From contig CALNVZ010000649.1 in assembly GCA_940671915.1 (NCBI GenBank), positions 4,796,382-4,860,381 on the forward strand: a stretch of 64,000 bases of DNA, read 5' to 3'. The notes under the pieces were generated by a model. The model did not search any database, was not told the DNA's origin, and saw only the letters and a list, made by a program, of their open reading frames with translations. The stretch comes from Paracentrotus lividus. Its lineage: Eukaryota; Echinodermata; Echinoidea; Camarodonta; Echinidae. Shown here piece after piece: positions 1 through 12,860 of this stretch; position 1 is the stretch's first letter; each line of letters opens with the position of its first letter. The position numbers were made by a program, and so were the translations under genes.

Positions 1-3000
1 TATTCTGTATGTGACAGAATTGGCATAACCTTGGTTTGGTCTGTCTCACTCCCGTCTGTTGGAATAGGCGTTTTGACTTAAGTGCCGTTGCGCCGAGGTT
101 TCTTACAAGTCTATTATGGTTTCATGCTCTCACGCTCTTTGTTGTGCGCTTTGTTTGCGAGTCTTGTTTTCCCTAGTTATTTTACAAGTTTATTTTTACT
201 TATTATTCTTATGTTGTTTGTTGATTTTGTGTCAACCTGCTTGGTTGCGGGTAGCAGTTGAGTTTTTTTTATCTGATTGTATTTCTTTCCATTTGGGGTT
301 CGTTTATCTAATATATTGAAATGAGGTCCAAATTTCTAGATAAGCCTTTTTATTCCTTTATTACAAAATCTTTCAGGTATTGTTTTAGTCGAATTTTACG
401 ATTAATACGGTTTTGATTTTTCTTATTTGTTTGTCTGCGTGCGGTATTATGAAATTTAACTTTGCGGTCGCTACATTTGCCTGCATTGCTTTTTTACTTT
501 GGCTGTCGAATATGGTCTGGTCGCTGTCAGTTGCTTAAATTGTGCAGGCAAAATTTTGCCAGAAGCTGCATTTAAGCACGTTAAACTCTGTGCAATGTGT
601 GTTTTTATGTTTGTTTTGAGTGTTTGTTTTTTGTTGTTTGCGGTATTGTATTGTGTGTGGGTTTGGTTTGTGGGTGGGTGTTTGTTTGGTTTTTTTGTGT
701 TTGTTGCGTGTTGTTGTGTGTGGGTTGTTTGGGTTGGTGATTTTTTTTGATTTTCGTGAGTTTTTTGTTCTTTATTTCTTGCTTGGATTCTTTTTTTGTA
801 CCGTATTTATGTTTGCCCTATAGAATGTTAACATTTTCGATGCGTTAATATATCATTTCATAAGCCATGATATTTTACTTATATATCTGGCCACATTACG
901 TTCATTAAGGGTACCAAGTAAGCAGCCGTCTGCTGTGAATCGGGAGCCTTCCTGAATTTTCTTTTAAGTCCCTTATGATAATGGTTTGGCATTTGCCTTG
1001 CGATTCCGGGAAATGCGCTGCTTATCTTTGGCTACGTTTTCATTACTTCTTTATTGACTATTATCTCAACAACAAATCTTTAAAGAAAAAAATGTTGAAC
1101 TACCCTGATTCACGAATACCTAAATATGATTTATTCTTCGAGTATAATTGTAGCTCAAATTATGAACATTTACAGTTAAAGAAATAATATGCTAGGTGAA
1201 GTACATACAATACCATGTTTTTGCATATGTGCGTATGCGTGGCTCCCATTGCCGATAACCTTTTGGTCGATGAACGATTGTGGTTTTCTGCAGATAGAAT
1301 GCTGAACGCTCTTTGTTTGTGGGCTATGTGTTGTGAACATTATGTAAACGGGTAGAATATGCCTTAGTGCTCTTGTGGTTGAATGTAATTCTTTTGATTT
1401 TTTGTTCTTCATGTAGTGCTCTGTGGTATGGCCATTGGTGTGCCAATGCGATATTAATTCGTAGAATTGCTTGCCAGTAAACATTGTGGGTGCATGAATC
1501 CATGGGTGTTTTGCACTTTTTAATACTGACGCGAATGTTTCTGCTGATGAACCGTTTACTGTTCTTGTTCTGTAGTTGTTCCTTAGTTTTGCATTTTTTT
1601 TTTGTGTTTAGGTGTGTTTGTTGGTTGTGTCTAGTGGTTTTGGGGTTTTTTTTTTTGTTTTATGTTTTTTTGTTTTGTGCGGAGTCTTTTTCTGCACTTC
1701 TTCGTTAGTTCTTGGCGAAGAGATTTGTCGAGGATTGTCCTTCTCCGGCTTTCTGATCTTCAGATACCCTTTGACCTTGACTTATTGCCCCAGATTTGAT
1801 CCTTTGCTGCCGCTATCTTTGAGGTATTTTTGCTTTAGATTTCGTCTTAAGGTGCTTTCTTTGTTTTAGGTTTTGGTGTGTTTGTTTTGTTTTAGTTTTT
1901 GGTTGTGTTTTTTGTTTATTTCGTCTTGTCTTTAGGACCTGTAGTCTTGTGTTTGTCTGTGATTTGGTGTGTTTGGTTGTTCTTTTGCTATGTTTTTTTT
2001 TGGTGTGATTGTCTTCTTGTTGTGGTATTTTTGGGTTTTGTTTGTTTTGTTTTTTTGCTGTTGTTTTGCTGTGTGTGTTGTTTCTTTAATTGGTTTTTGG
2101 TGTTCCTTAGTCTTGATGCTTATCTTTGATCTTGTCTTTTTAATGGGTTGTATTTTTGGTTTTGTGTGTTTGTTTGTGTGATTCGTTTTTCGTGTTGTTA
2201 TTCTTTGTCTTGTCTTTTTGGAATTTTTTCTTTGTGTTTTGATTGGTTTTTTCGTTTCGTTGTTGTTTTTGTGGGCGGGGTAGACTGTGATGGTATTTAA
2301 GGAAAAATTTAGCAAACAATGCTTATTCTTTTGATACGAATGAACTCATGATTAAGAGTGGATTAATCTTACGGACGGGGGAATGTTTTCTTTTATGTGG
2401 CTCATTCTTTCATGTTTACTTTGTATTCGTATCTTGTTTCTTGGTCTTTTATATTTTTTTTGATTGTGTTGGTGAATATGGTTGGCTTAGGTATGATTTG
2501 TGATCTTATGGTTTCATTCGTTTAATGGTTATTTGTCTGGTGGTGTGCCCAATAAAATGATATCGTTGTAATGTGGACCAGAACTGTATTAATTGAGTTG
2601 ATCATTGACACGCCAGTAACTGCTTAACATGCAGCGCTTTTGGTACATCTTTTCGACAATCTCTCGGATACGCGAGGAAGTTGACTCACTTCAGGGAACC
2701 TCACGCATTATATATGCACGACACATTACTAACAATGGACTACCAAATATGAATCAACCAATTTCAGCGTAGTGAGAGTCATGTGTCATCAGTGTCTTTA
2801 GTCACGTCACCTTGATATATTGCATATTCATAACAATATACGGTTCTTACCGTGATCGCCTGTGCTTGATTCCGACAGGTTCACATGCAAGCTAACTGCC
2901 GATGTTTACGAACAAAAGGCGTTCAATCGCAGGCGACTTCATCCGAGAAAAGACCGTCTATTATGTGTGATGTTTATGATTCTACTACTCAGCGCTCTGT

Positions 3001-6000
3001 TGCTGGATCAACTCTATTATTGGCGTTAACTGGGTCCTTCTGTTTAACACTAAACTGGTGTACCACAGCCGGCGTCGTTCTTGTTATGTTTTATGTTGTG
3101 TAGTCTGTCTGTTCTGTTTTATACGAACTTAGGGTTCAGTGTGTCTTCCTTGATCTTCAATCTCCTTTCTACCAATAACATACCTGTATATCGACTTTTC
3201 ATTTATATATGTGATTATACAGACGAATTCTCGATGACTGTCTTAATGATGGTTCGAAATTTTCATATGAGTATCATTTCAATTAATATTCTTGTCATTC
3301 TGTCTGATACTATAAATGTCAGGAATTTGATTTATTTATGTTTATACTTTTAGGATTCACTTATATGAAATGGTGATAATAGTTGCCCTTATAATAGACT
3401 GTTTTTAAACTTATTGTTTCAAAGTGCATCTTTGTTCTCATTTAAAGCTTCTTTTTTACTTGTTGCCTTGCAGTTGATGCTGCTATGCCTTGAGCAAGCA
3501 GATAATCATTTTGCAATTGGGGGCTTGTAGAAAATATTGGTGGTTCAGCAGAATTTAAAGTAGTGTTCAGGAGTGTGACGTTCTGAAAAACCACGTTTTG
3601 TTTAGATCTTTTCGATTATTATATGATGCTTCTGCATTGTATGTGCCATCTCATTATCCGGATTCTATTTCCGAGCAGATAGCCGAGTAAAAGTGTGCGG
3701 GTATGTTGGGCTTCATGATAGTATGTTGCTTTGGCATGATATTTTTGTAAATATCCTTATTGCCTTGCTAATCTGGTTTTTCTTCCATTGTTGCCGTTTT
3801 GTGTATTCAGCATTGTGCGTTATGTTGTCCGCGTATATTGGGCGCATTCATCTTTTGTGCTAGCCAGATCTCGCTTTTTAAGGTAACGCATAACAAATGT
3901 TTGATCAGATGTTGAATTGACTCAATGGTCGTATACTACCCTTTTACTTATATTAATGTACTAGTAGTGTGACCTTTTAGTGAGTCCAGTTCAATTTTGT
4001 CCTTCTGCCCCAGGTGTATCATAATTGAGGTACAATATTGCCCCAATTTGTTTTTACGGAGCGCAACTTTCTTGATTTTGGTTAGTGTTAGGTCCTTTAT
4101 TTGGTTATGTATTCGTGTAGATTGTTTTTGTTGGGACAAGGGCTTGAATGTTTTGTCTGATTGAAGTAGATTTAATACTGACTAGAGCAATTTTCAGTGA
4201 GCTTTTTTACAGGTACATGGTAGTGTCATTTTGTAAGCGGGTGTTGGTGTTGTTGGGGTTAGGTGGGTGTTTGTTGTTGGTGGGTTTGTTTTTTGTGGGT
4301 TTTTTTGTGTTGTGTTTGTGTGTTGTGTTGTTTTTTTGTTTTCTTTTTCTTTTTCTTTCTTTTTTTTCTTTGTTTCTTTTTTTTTTTTTTTTGTATTTTT
4401 CTTTGTGGGTTTGGTTTTTTGGTGGTGATTTTTTTTGGTATGTGGGGTGTTTATGTCGTGGTGCGTGTGATTGTTGCTTTATTGTATTGTTGTCCTCTGT
4501 GGTGTTGATCTTTTATTTCTTCCTGGTTTGTGGTGCGCTTTGAATGCTCTGTGACCGCTTTTTTTGCTATTGATTGGGAGCTTGGATCTGGAAGTTTGAA
4601 ATAAATTGCAACATGTTTTACAAATTTGTTCCTGGCAGTTTCCAAATTTAAGACAATAATATATGAGTTTCAAGAGAAATGATAGGAAAAAGCAACAGAT
4701 TGCTACGTTAGGTAATGTTTTACCTAGAGTTTATAATTTTCTTTATACTTCAATAGAACAGTGCGGCGTTTGTTCCAGAAATAACTATTTTCTCTCCGCT
4801 AGGATTATATTTCCCGATTTTTGTACATCCTTTGAATCCTTGAGGTATAGATTTCTAAATAAAACTAAATGTTACTCTACTCGATTTCTTCTCTCTGACC
4901 ACTGAACTTGTTTTTCGCTTTGAATGAAAGTAAATATATGTTCATCTACGTCTCATTTTGGTGTTTTTGCACCATTTTGGAAGGTCATGTCAGCGTTACA
5001 ATATCTGTAGGATGTTTATATTGTATGGCATGTTAGCATAATGAGTTTGGTTTCGTGTTTTCTTTTAGTTATCTTTTTTTTTTGTTTTCTTTTGTGTTTT
5101 TTTTTTTGGTTTTTGGTTTTTTTGTTTTTTGTGGCTTGGGTATTTGATGAGGGGTTGCAGTGTTTGATCAAGTATTTTGTTGCATGGGCTGCGTTAGATA
5201 CATTTTTGTGTTTTTTGCATCGTTGGACGCGGTGTGTGTATCTTTTACCGGTTTGTGTTTTTTGTTTTTTTTGTTGTTTTTTGGGTTTTCTGGTTTGTTG
5301 TTGCTTGTTTTGATTTTTGGTCTTTTTCATGGTTTTTTGTTGGTTGGTGGTTCTTTTTGTGTTTTTGGTGGTTTTCTGGGTTTATCGATTTTTTTTTTTT
5401 CCTGTCTTTGGTTTTTGGTTTAGTTGTATCTTGGTTTTTGTTTTTGTGTTCTTTTTTTGTTTTGGTTTGTGTGGGTTGTTGTTGGTTTTTTGTGGTTGTG
5501 TTGGTGGGGTGTGGGTGTGTGGTGTTTTGTGGTGTGGTAGTGTTGGGCGTGTTTTTTGGTGTGTGGGGTTTTTGGTGGCGCGTGTGGCTTTGTGTTGTCT
5601 GTGTTGTGTTGTGGTGTTGGTGTATGGCGTTGTTAGTGTGTGGTTTTGGGTTGTGTTGGGATTTGTTTGTGGGGCGTCGGCTTGCGTGGTGCGGGTTTTG
5701 TTGGTGTGCGTGGTTTGTGGCGTGTTGATGCGTGCGTGTTGTGGTTTCTTATTTTTGATTGGTGGGATGTTTTTAGGGGTGTTTGCTTTTTTTTCTGGTT
5801 TTTGTGGATTGTTGTTTGGTTTTGTTTCGCCTTGTTTTTTTTTTGTTGGTTGGTATTGTGTGGGATGTTGCTGTGAGCGATTTTTGCTTTTGTGCGGTTC
5901 GATTAATTTACTTTAAGCGCTATGGTGGAGGTGGGGGGGCTTGATTATGTCTTCTTTTTTCAATTTTTTTTTTTTTTTTTGTTTTTTTTTTAGTATTTGA

Positions 6001-6777
6001 GTTTGGATTTTTGTTCTGATTTATTTTGGATGAATTTCTGGTTGGTTGATGTATTTGTCGTATGTTTTGCGTTTCTTTGGGTCTGGCTTTGGTGAGGTCG
6101 GTGTTGGTGGTTTGTCGCGTTTCTTTAAGCTTGTGGCGTGAAATGCTGTATTTTTCTGGGGTTCGTTCGTGTGTCTTTTTTGTTTTGGTCTGTAGTCCTT
6201 AGAGTTTTTTTTTTCTTTTCTATTTAGGCCAAATAATTTGCTTACTTTGAGTATTGTTTAGATTTTGTGGAGATTTGTATGTGTTCAAGTAACTTGTTGT
6301 TCTTTTGGGCTTGTGTCTGTTGTCTTTGCGATGTTTTTGTTTTTATTTGTTTTTTGTTTTCTATCTTGGTTCTTTGCTGTGTTTTAATTTTTCATGGTAT
6401 TGGGGTTCGTTTCTGCTGTTGCTAATTCTTGAATTTTCATTTGAATTATGTTTTTGTGATACTTCATATTATATGTTTTACCGAAATTGGAGGCAGTTTT
6501 TTATGCGTAACTTTTATTATACCATCCCTGTTCATTGTTAGTAATTCATTATTCAAAAAAAAAATACTAAAAATTTCTCGTGTGACTATTTATCGTATGT
6601 ATTTTTTTTTTGTTCACAAACATGTTCGATTGTGCTGCCCCCAACACCATTTGTTCTTCTTTATTTGAGGCTTCGTTTTCTGGCTACGCCCAAAAATATT
6701 TCTAATAATAATCACATATAAAAATCTTAAATTGTGCGTTAATGATTTACAGACTTCCATGACTTTGTTTTCCGTTT
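1..6777. other. Anonymous region with G/T-only patches, no gene recognised
   Basis: No open frame here resembles a protein. The longest ones (for example 5317-5916 +) are strings of F, V, L, C, W and G, as expected from translating G/T-only DNA. Patches at about 600-830, 1560-1730, 1860-2290, 4230-4530, 5041-5880 and 5940-6440 are nearly devoid of A and C on the + strand. They alternate with stretches of ordinary mixed composition such as 2540-3900 and 4600-5040. I see no splice-bounded exon, RNA gene or terminal repeat. The region ends at an assembly gap, so its linkage to the genes on the right is unproven. Confidence 0.6.
5041..5880 (+). repeat. Extreme G/T (keto) strand low-complexity block
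   Basis: The + strand is almost entirely T and G; positions 5461-5520 contain no A or C at all. It is not a simple tandem repeat: runs such as TTTTTGG, GTGTGTGG and GGTTGTG are mixed without a fixed unit. The overlapping open frames reflect the lack of A (few stop codons) rather than coding. Confidence 0.7.
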
Positions 6778-6802
6778 NNNNNNNNNNNNNNNNNNNNNNN
6801 NN
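6778..6802. other. Assembly gap (25 N)
   Basis: Twenty-five consecutive N, the same length as the gap at 46976-47000, which suggests a default placeholder of unknown true size. The sequence on both sides within a few hundred bases is of normal composition. Confidence 0.98.
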
Positions 6803-8082
6803 TGCAGCTGACACGACCTTGATTGCGCATGCCAATTGAGCCGATTCTTTGCGGACCTCTTGTTGTGCTTCCCAGACATATATTACCATAATTAAAGAAC
6901 AGCATAATAAAATGGCCAAGGAGGGTGGGTGGGGGGCTCTTAGATATACATTAATTGCTCTTCCATAATTATTTAAGGAAAAAAATTTTTTTTTTTTTTT
7001 TTGTTCTAAAGTCGAGTTGTCAGTTTGAAAAGCTTGGAAATTTTTGGGCTCAAAACATTAGAATAAAAATTGAATACAAGAGAAATACTTGGCAACATTG
7101 CAGCATCTGTCAGTGAGTATACGTGTCTGAAAGTGATAACTCACATTTGTTATCCGTAATTGTAGTTTGGCAGTTCCGGCATCCGATGTCTTGCCTTTAT
7201 CCGGGAGTGACAGTAAGCGTGGTCAACGAAGAACAGTCCGTTGAGGTAAGAGGACTAAATACCAAGATGTTGTCAGAGAACTAGCAACTCTTTCTTACAA
7301 CACACACCACAACGTTGGGCCACACAGTTTCCTGGATAGAGGAACATGCCTAGTAAAACACAAGACAAAGATATTTACAAAAGTAATTACACGTACAGGG
7401 TGTCCCAGATAAGCTTTTATTGGGTACCGAGGTGAAGGTTGTTTTTATTGTTGGTTTATGTCAAGTTTCATTTGTCTCTTAGATATGCAAGCAATTAATG
7501 AGAATTAATTGTTTAATAGTGAACTCTTAAAATAGTTCATTCTTTTTTGGCTTAGTCTTGCTGTTTATCACCAGGTTGTGCGAATATCTATATTACAGGT
7601 GATACCTCTGATTCACATATTAAGATGAATCAAGAATAATATTTCTTTTGTAAGAGTCCATAATTCCTACTTGGCACAGTTGACTATTTATGAATTGCTT
7701 AAAGCAATTCTTTGCTTTGAATGGGAGATTTGAATAAATGTATTTTTAATATCATCAAGAAATCGAACGTGTTTATGAACCCCGTCTCTTTCAGTGTAGG
7801 CTTATAGTGCGTTGTTGTCATCCATTTGAATCTCGTATCTCTTCTGCTAGATTGGTCGAATATATTTGTGGCTTGTTTTAAAGTTAAGTTTTGATATCAC
7901 TTCTTGCTATATTCTTGAGCTATGATTTATTTTCTACATCTAAAGTTCATATCTTGTAAAAGTCTGCACCTTGATCTTTATCATATTGCTATTGACTTTC
8001 CTACGTTGAAAGAATAAATAGACACACATCATCTTCTGCTCTTTTAAATTAAATTGCATGCTGGACTTGGCCTTTAACTTAC
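6803..8082. other. Intron or downstream region of the AGPAT gene, no exon recognised
   Basis: The third AGPAT coding exon should lie here or further left on the minus strand. I looked for the conserved lysine-rich and FIDR-type segments that follow NHQSSID in this family and did not find them. A poly(T) tract lies at about 6986-7003. At 7398-7450 there is a GGTGTCCCAG-like end that resembles a dispersed repeat end seen near 16783 and 55311. Confidence 0.5.
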
Positions 8083-8216
8083 TTAACACATCGATGGAAG
8101 ACTGGTGGTTTGCGACGACGATTGCAGCTTTATTAGACTCCAGATTTTGGATACCTCGAACGTCAGCACGGATTCCGAACAGACCATTTGTGTAGGATAG
8201 CAACATAGCAGCCCAT
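8083..8216 (-). CDS. AGPAT: AGPAT1/2-like acyltransferase, coding exon 2 (motif I)
   Basis: 1-acyl-sn-glycerol-3-phosphate acyltransferases make phosphatidic acid from lysophosphatidic acid and acyl-CoA in the ER membrane. This exon reads WAAMLLSYTNGLFGIRADVR and continues to VVANHQSSIDVL. The NHQSSID block is acyltransferase motif I (NHX4D), with the catalytic His and Asp, at about residues 98-104 of the joined protein, close to its position in human AGPAT1. The exon follows an AG acceptor and ends at a GTAAGT donor on the minus strand. Its first base completes the CGA codon begun in exon 1, so the two exons join in phase. Motifs II-IV are not in view, so AGPAT1 and AGPAT2 cannot be separated. 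The open frame continues past the donor, but that part is intron. Confidence 0.88.
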
Positions 8217-9070
8217 CTTAATACACAAAAATAACGATATACATTTAGACCAGGGCTGATTATGACATTGTATTACATATGTAAGGAAAGAAGGAAGTCT
8301 GAGATAATTTCAGAATCAAACAGAACTGACAAGGAACTCTTTCAAACATTATTATGTGGCATGTGATGATTGTCTAATTTCCCTAAGCCTAATTTCCCTT
8401 TTAAATTTAGAATCTATATGAAAAATGAATTGTTCAGTTGATCTTCACCTGCCATGGATGACTTTTAAGACTTGTTAGATCCATCAAATTTCAATCATAT
8501 TATAGACTAGGCCTAGACCCTATCCCCTTTAATTTTGAGGATGTTATTGAAAGAATATTATGAGTCAAAGTCAGACACAGTCATCTCAGTCACATTGGCA
8601 TTGCCACTCAGCGAAAAAAATGTTAATGATTTGGAAACAGATAACTTCAGTCTACCCAAAAGAGCCACAATCCCTTGATTTCAGGTAACAACTGATAAGT
8701 TTAATCGACCCCCCCCCCCCAACCTCCATTGTCCATCCAGGCCCCCAACCCTATATTAGGCCGGAGATCATTTAGACAATAGAATAATTGTCGGTATAGA
8801 TTCTACCAAGTTGTTGTATGTCCGGACACTCAATTTTAACCACTCATTTGAAAGGATTTTTAAAAAGCAATGTCTTTGAAGCTTTTTAGCACAAAAATAT
8901 TGTGGAGAATAAATAATGATAATGATGAGAATTATTCAATCAACATATATTTTTGGCTTAATCCTTAGATGAAAAACCAGGCTTCATTTAAATGTGCGGA
9001 CAACCAACCCCCATCCTATTCTGTATTCAGTAGCGGGGCTCCAGATCATGCAGATGGAGATTATTCGTAC
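8217..9070 (-). other. AGPAT intron 1
   Basis: An 854-bp intron with a GT donor at 9069-9070 and an AG acceptor at 8217-8218 (minus strand). It holds a C10 run at about 8710 and AT-rich sequence, with no recognisable element. Confidence 0.75.
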
Positions 9071-9255
9071 CGATGATTTGAAGGATCTCGAGGCCTGGGC
9101 AGCGACAGAATGATGAGGATTAATGCTTCAATTTGCAGCAATGTATAGAAGAGTGTCATCTTGGCATAATATTTAAATGTGTTGCTCAACTCGTACAAGA
9201 GTATCAACCCAATTAAAACGCTTATCACAAATATTTGCACCCAGTCAAGCTCCAT
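9071..9255 (-). CDS. AGPAT: AGPAT1/2-like acyltransferase, first coding exon
   Basis: Starts MELDWVQIFVISVLIGLILL. A hydrophobic segment at about residues 6-21 and a second at about 34-52 match the N-terminal membrane anchors of AGPAT1/2. The exon is 185 nt (61 codons plus CG) and ends at a GTACGA donor. The split CG|A arginine codon is completed by the exon at 8216. ATG at 9253-9255 is the first in-frame start. The gene runs leftward, divergently from CENP-E, whose first exon begins about 5 kb to the right. The remaining two thirds of the protein were not found. Confidence 0.85.
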
Positions 9256-9800
9256 GGTGCCTTGGTGGTCAGTGCAGATCTATCGTTGTCTCAATTCAAG
9301 TCGAAAGAACAGGTCTAGATATCCGAGATTCTAGATCGAAGACTTTCTTTAGTCGTCCCTCAGGGGCCTCAGGCGCTATGCAGGCTCAGTTCTCAGACTC
9401 AGTCAAAGTCCTGCTCCAATTCTAACTTTCTTGGATTGCGATCGAGATCTAGTAACGGTATTGAGTTCGAACTTGACTTTCTACAGACTTCAGAGTCATG
9501 TCTGCATGGTCTGTCATGAAGCTTACGATCGCGATATGTTCAGAAGTTGTTAGGTTAATCGGCAGTTCTATTGTAGAAACGCCTCTCGAATGATGTTTAA
9601 TATGTTGTGGAGGAAATACTGCGCCTTATTATGTGTAGAGTCTACGTACTTATGTACCGTACCCGTACACCTTGGTTAGCGCTAGCTCGATCGCATCGCT
9701 CTGCGATCGTCAACTTTGACCGCTAGCTAGCTGCGACCGCGTGAGCTCATTACGTGAAATTGTAAACAAAAGATCTTCGTAGCCTGGGTTTCAGGAAAAG
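9256..9800 (-). promoter_or_regulatory. Probable upstream/promoter region of AGPAT
   Basis: Immediately upstream of the AGPAT start codon. CpG-containing sequence is relatively dense at 9655-9760 (GATCGCATCG, GCTAGCTAGC, CGACCGCGTG). I see no TATA box or specific binding site at a convincing position, so the call is by location only. Confidence 0.25.
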
Positions 9801-11116
9801 TAAGCTTTTCTCATTTTGCAAGTGATTATATACTTTACTGGACTTTGATACTGAATACACTTATGCAAATATATTGTTTGGAAGACCTTTTGATAGTTTT
9901 ATACAGAAACAAATTCCAGATTATACGTATCGAGAATATTGAAATAACCTATTAAATTCAAACGTCTGGCACAGCTAAGAAATAAAGTTTGGTTACGTAA
10001 TTTGGTATTTCCCTTTTGCGCGCGCTGGTTTGTGGGTGGGAGCCAAAGTTTTGTGCGTAGCGAACATCTGATGCCATCCCCCCCATCCCCCGACCAACAC
10101 CACACCACCACTAGCGTCAGGCAGACAACCATACACACAGCTTGTTTCCGGATTCTTAGAGATACCCCTTATTTTGGAGGGCCGAACGCCGTTCGTCTCA
10201 ATTTGACCCCTATTACATGGCTTTTGAGGTGTAAGTCTGCATCAAAATTGATCCGCCACTCTTATTTTTCCAAGGCTGTTTGGATCGGGGGAGCCCTACA
10301 TAAATTAACCCCCCCCCCCCCGATTTTCCACAGGTTTTATGTAGGAACATTTTATTTTATTTCATGATTTTCCTTTAAAAAAAATAAAAAAAAAAAATGA
10401 GAACATGCTAAACCCCTAATCTAAAGATAGGTCGGGGGAGTGTCTAAAAGTATTCCCCTTATTTACATGATTTTTCGGCGATTTCCCCTCGGTCACCAGT
10501 GAAGTCCCTCTTAACTCCTTGTTCCGGAGACAACCCATGTCGCGAATAGATTATTTTATCATTATTATTTTATTCGGTTTCACGTAAATGTATCGACATT
10601 ACAAATACTAAATACAATTGATCTGTCATATAAAAACTATATCGTTATATTAAGATACATAAAAGTAGTTAGTACATTCTGGATTACTCTGGCTGGTGCT
10701 GACAGGCATTTGGTCCAATTAGATAACTAAATAACATAGTCGCGGACCGCCCTAACCTATACCCCAGCCAGGTGAATCCAGATGGCTAACGGGATAAATT
10801 TTGTGATTATATAATTATGACTCTGCTCACATTTCGTTCGAAAGTAATAGGCCTGTATTTCTCTCATTACTTTACATGCATAGGCAGATCCATGCAGGGG
10901 TGCCCAAGCGGCCGCCCCTCCCCTCCCCCATTGATGACTGGAAAAGGGGGAGGGGGTGAGGAGAGAGAAAGAAAAAGAAAGATAAAAAATAAAAGGAAGG
11001 AGAGGAGAAAGAAGGCAAATAGCAAAATGCATGAAACATTACTTTACCCCAATCACCCTAAATTCATTCGATTTTATTTATTTTAATTTTATTTCATTTC
11101 ATTTTTTTTTTGTGTT

Positions 11117-11120
<4 letters not shown>

Positions 11121-11154
<34 letters not shown>
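11121..11154 (+). repeat. (AG)17 microsatellite followed by a G run
   Basis: An uninterrupted AG dinucleotide array that runs directly into about ten G residues. Confidence 0.95.
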
Positions 11155-11163
<9 letters not shown>

Positions 11164-11489
11164 AGAAAGTGCCATAGGGCCTATACATATAAATGCATGA
11201 TACAAATTTAGCATGAACCATTATGATTTTAAAAGTGATTTTTTTTTTTTTTTTTTTTTTTTAAAACCAGTAGGCCTTAATTCAAATGAAAAAATTATTC
11301 CATTTTATCATAGCGTGCAGGACATTTTGAATTATTAGAAACTGGAAAGACATGGACGAATTGGGTATAACGATATTACTGGAATATGATTGTGTATGTT
11401 CTCGACTTGATCTGTTATTTTTAAATGATTTTATCATGATTATTTTTGTCAGGCGCTATTATGTAAAGTAAAAAACGATTCAGCTTAAA

Positions 11490-12160
11490 CCTTCAACGGT
11501 ATATTCCGGCCAAGCCCCTTTTTCACCTTATTAAGATTTATATTCATTTCATTTGTATCGAACATAAAGTGATTCATCGGTAAATTTCCACTTGGTCGAT
11601 CTAAACCCACTTTGACTAATGCCCGTTTGGTCTCATTCCACATGGTTCAATTTCATCTCATTTCCACTTGGTCTAACACCACTTGGTCCATTCCGGTAAC
11701 AAACTAGTAATAGCCCAAACTTTCATTTCGGAATAAGACGAAAAAGCAATTAGACCAAAATGTAATTAGGGCCTATAGATAAATTGGCAATTTGACCAAG
11801 TGGTCATTAGACCAAGGGAGAATTGGACCAGTATGCCCTGTATGTTACGATCGATTCGATCTCGGTAGCCTCATTTGGAAGTCAGATACAGACATGTAAT
11901 AGGATTACTATATGATTAAGATTAGGGTATATATAGGGAAAGGGTTAGGATTAAGATCATCAACCTTGGAGCATCCTGTACAGTCATGACTACCGAGAAG
12001 AAATCAATCGTAACTTTTAATCGAACTGATAATGTCTATGATGTTACAGGGCACAATTATTTATTAGGCCAAAGGGAAATTAAACCAAATCGTTAGTAGA
12101 CCAAATGGGTTTATCCCATGTGCTATTAGACAATAATTTAGAATAGACCATTTTTACTAA
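11490..12160. repeat. Dispersed TTGGTCTAA repeat, copy 1
   Basis: Many short phrases alternate between TTGGTCTAAT-like on the left and AATTAGACCAA-like on the right, giving an imperfect inverted symmetry. The same family recurs in CENP-E introns at 23465-23875 and 29975-30480. It has no coding capacity. Confidence 0.6.
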
Positions 12161-12469
12161 GTTATTATAATTTATCCATGTTTTTTTTCTAGCGACGTAG
12201 TAACAAGGTATTCAAACAACCTTGTAATAAAAGAACTGGAATGGAATCCAGTTTGCATATACATTAGTTGTTACTATGTCAGGCAGGCATCAGGCAAGCT
12301 TTCAGGTTGTCAATAACAAATAATTACCTTTGTTTAAGAAGTATGCATAGAAACTTAGTAAACTGGTCTTTTGGACCAACTGCTGGTAGCCCAAGTGGAT
12401 ATAAACCGATTCATCATGCATATATAGCTTTCAAAAAGATCCCATTTCTTATGATTTTGTTACCGAGTA

Positions 12470-12860
12470 TAAGACAGCTCGTTGTTCCGAAGGTGTCCGA
12501 ATGTTTGTTGTTCCGAAGGTTCGAATGTCCGAACACGTAAATTCCATAAATTATATTTGGATGTTCGTTTGTCCGAAAATGAAATAAGGTTCATTCTTCA
12601 AAACGTGCATTTTGATGCATTAATCCGAAGGTTCATTCGTCCAAAAATGAAATCGGGTTCGTCTGTCTGAAAAAGAAATCGGAATCGTTATTCCGAAAGT
12701 TCGTTTGTCCGAAGTCTCATTCGTCCAAAAATGAAAAGGGTTTATTCGTCCGACTGAAATAAAATAAAAAAAAGTTTCATGCGTCCGAAACGAAGTAAGG
12801 TTTATTGGTCCGAAAATTTAGTAGGGAACGTTCATTCGTCCGAAATTGAAAAAAGGTTCG
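12470..12860 (+). repeat. Degenerate tandem repeat (GTTCATTCGTCCGAAAATGA type)
   Basis: About ten imperfect units of roughly 30-50 bp, each containing a variant of TTCGTCCGAAA followed by ATGAAAT and AGGTTC. Unit length varies. Open frames across it have no homology I recognise. Confidence 0.7.

Noticed and set aside
5234..5916. Overlapping open frames of 164-199 codons
   Set aside because: They arise because G/T-only DNA lacks stop codons in some frames. Composition is F/V/L/C/W/G without domains, and neighbouring frames are equally open.
6803..6890. Minus-strand frame YVWEAQQEVRKESAQLACAI next to the gap
   Set aside because: It does not match the AGPAT segment expected after motif I, and there is no second splice site to bound it. 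Too short to identify.
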